Origin: an uncultured Lachnoclostridium sp.
GTDB lineage: Bacteria > Bacillota > Clostridia > Lachnospirales > Lachnospiraceae
Reading direction: 5' to 3'
NCBI GenBank assembly: GCA_946402335.1
Contig: CAMIWE010000017.1
Coordinates: 1-40,030 of the forward strand
Length of the DNA: 40,030 nucleotides
In this document: positions 38,824-40,030 of the stretch, one piece after another
Layout of the letters: each line of letters starts with the position of its first letter
Numbering within the stretch: position 1 is the stretch's first letter
Made by a program: the position numbers and the translations under genes
The notes under the pieces: generated by a model
What the model saw: the letters and a program-made list of their open reading frames with translations, nothing else
What the model was told of the DNA's origin: nothing
Databases searched by the model: none

Positions 38824-40030
38824 TTGAATTTGAAACCGCAGGAAATCAGTTCCGTCATTAGGGAACAGATCCGTAGATATAATGCGGTTCTCTCCGTATC
38901 GGATGTCGGTACCGTCATCCAGGTAGCGGACGGAATCGCGCGTATTCACGGGTTGGAAAATGCCATGCAGGGCGAACTCCTCGAATTCCCGGGTGAAGTG
39001 TACGGTATGGTCATGAACCTGGAGCAGGACAATGTAGGTGCCGTGCTTTTGGGTGATTCCTCCGCGATTCGTGAGGGAGATACCGTTAAGACGACGGGCC
39101 GCGTTGTAGAGGTTCCCGTCGGCGACTGCATGCTCGGACGTGTCGTAAACGCCCTCGGTCAGCCGATTGACGGCAAAGGACCGATCAACGCAACTTCGTA
39201 CCGTCAGGTGGAGCGTGTCGCCAGCGGCGTTATCAGCCGTAAGAGCGTTGATACCCCGTTACAGACCGGTATCAAGGCAATCGACTCCATGGTGCCGATC
39301 GGAAGAGGCCAGCGTGAGCTGATCATCGGAGACCGTCAGACCGGAAAGACCGCGATCGCGATCGATACGATCATTAACCAGAAGGGGCAGGATGTAAACT
39401 GCATCTATGTCGCCATCGGCCAGAAGGCATCCACGGTTGCCGGTATCGTAAAAACTTTGAATGAATACGGTGCAATGGCTTATACGACCGTCGTTTCGGC
39501 GGCTGCCAGCGAACTTGCGCCGTTGCAGTATATTGCTCCTTATGCAGGATGTGCAATGGGAGAAGAATGGATGGAGCAGGGCAAGGATGTGCTGATCATT
39601 TACGATGATCTTTCGAAGCACGCGGCGGCATACCGTACCCTTTCCCTTCTTCTGAAGAGACCTCCGGGGCGTGAAGCATATCCCGGTGACGTATTCTATC
39701 TCCACAGCCGTCTTCTGGAGCGTGCCGCGAAGCTTTCCGATAAGCTTGGCGGCGGTTCCCTGACCGCGCTCCCGATCATCGAGACGCAGGCAGGCGACGT
39801 TTCCGCATACATTCCGACCAACGTAATTTCCATTACGGACGGTCAGATTTATCTGGAGACCGAGATGTTCAACTCCGGTTTCCGGCCGGCTGTTAACGCA
39901 GGTCTGTCCGTATCCCGTGTAGGCGGCGCGGCACAGATCAAGGCAATGAAGAAGATCGCCGGCCCGATCCGTATCGAGCTTGCACAGTACCGTGAGCTTG
40001 CCGCTTTCTCCCAGTTCGGTTCGGACCTCG
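38824..40030 (+). CDS. atpA: ATP synthase F1 subunit alpha (partial, 3' end cut)
   Basis: Subunit alpha forms the noncatalytic nucleotide sites of the F1 hexamer. About 402 residues are visible, and the gene runs off the window. It starts at an unusual TTG (38824), giving M(L)[15 protein letters not shown], the typical alpha N-terminus, with AAGAAGGT about 8 bases upstream. No ATG lies nearby in frame. The P-loop GDRQTGKT is at 169-176, and [20 protein letters not shown] and the arginine-finger region [10 protein letters not shown] follow. It is 31 bases after atpH. Beyond the window atpG, atpD and atpC are expected. Confidence 0.96.
   Translation, partial: MNLKPQEISSVIREQIRRYNAVLSVSDVGTVIQVADGIARIHGLENAMQGELLEFPGEVYGMVMNLEQDNVGAVLLGDSSAIREGDTVKTTGRVVEVPVGDCMLGRVVNALGQPIDGKGPINATSYRQVERVASGVISRKSVDTPLQTGIKAIDSMVPIGRGQRELIIGDRQTGKTAIAIDTIINQKGQDVNCIYVAIGQKASTVAGIVKTLNEYGAMAYTTVVSAAASELAPLQYIAPYAGCAMGEEWMEQGKDVLIIYDDLSKHAAAYRTLSLLLKRPPGREAYPGDVFYLHSRLLERAAKLSDKLGGGSLTALPIIETQAGDVSAYIPTNVISITDGQIYLETEMFNSGFRPAVNAGLSVSRVGGAAQIKAMKKIAGPIRIELAQYRELAAFSQFGSDL

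Overview
The window looks like core chromosome of a low-GC-lineage (Firmicutes/Bacillota) anaerobe, most likely a Lachnospiraceae-type Clostridium relative, although its base composition is moderate, near 50-55% GC. The basis is the clostridial gene content (MecA, GdpP-RplI-DnaB, YqhQ between RpmE and PrmC, AtpZ/AtpI ahead of the F-type ATP synthase, a two-cluster ferredoxin, HrcA/CIRCE control), strong AGGAGG ribosome binding sites, TTGACA/TATAAT promoters with 17-base spacers, and the protein sequences themselves. No tRNA, rRNA, CRISPR array, insertion sequence, phage gene or recognisable defence island was found. Gene density is high, and genes lie on both strands in short operons separated by clear intrinsic terminators.

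Layout. 1-8.9 kb (+): the acidic end of rpoC, a terminator, rho with a long disordered insertion, a SAM methyltransferase, a membrane-anchored YD-repeat protein, then a translation cluster rpmE-yqhQ-prmC-prfA-trmH-type methyltransferase. 8.9-11.9 kb: plsY (-) divergent from a TetR regulator, with palindromes lying inside both promoters, then a CIRCE-controlled small heat-shock protein and an orphan membrane protein. 12-16.1 kb (-): trkA-trkH potassium uptake and a Y-family polymerase. 16.3-21.6 kb (+): a zinc-ribbon membrane protein, an amidohydrolase, and the gdpP-rplI-dnaB operon. 21.7-26 kb: ferredoxin (-), a DUF1858 protein and an AraC regulator (+), then mecA and a membrane-fused spermidine-synthase-like protein (-). 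26.4-31 kb: a GH18 lipoprotein (+) and an antiporter plus GLUG-type surface protein operon (-). 31-35 kb (+): a methylglyoxal-synthase-family protein with an altered active site, citrate synthase, and a zinc-ribbon coiled-coil protein. 34-40 kb (+): tsaC-rpiB-atpZ-atpI-atpB-atpE-atpF-atpH-atpA, the last cut by the window edge.

Functional themes. Ion homeostasis recurs: Trk potassium uptake, c-di-AMP hydrolysis by GdpP, a CPA2 antiporter with the Asp-Asp pair typical of electrogenic exchangers, and an ATP synthase whose c subunit carries the full sodium-binding signature. The most unusual items are the methylglyoxal-synthase-like protein that has lost nearly every catalytic residue, the palindromes in the plsY/TetR divergent promoters, and three 32-base degenerate copies of the rho 3' end. 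No clearly new multi-gene system was found; most of the window is ordinary housekeeping sequence.
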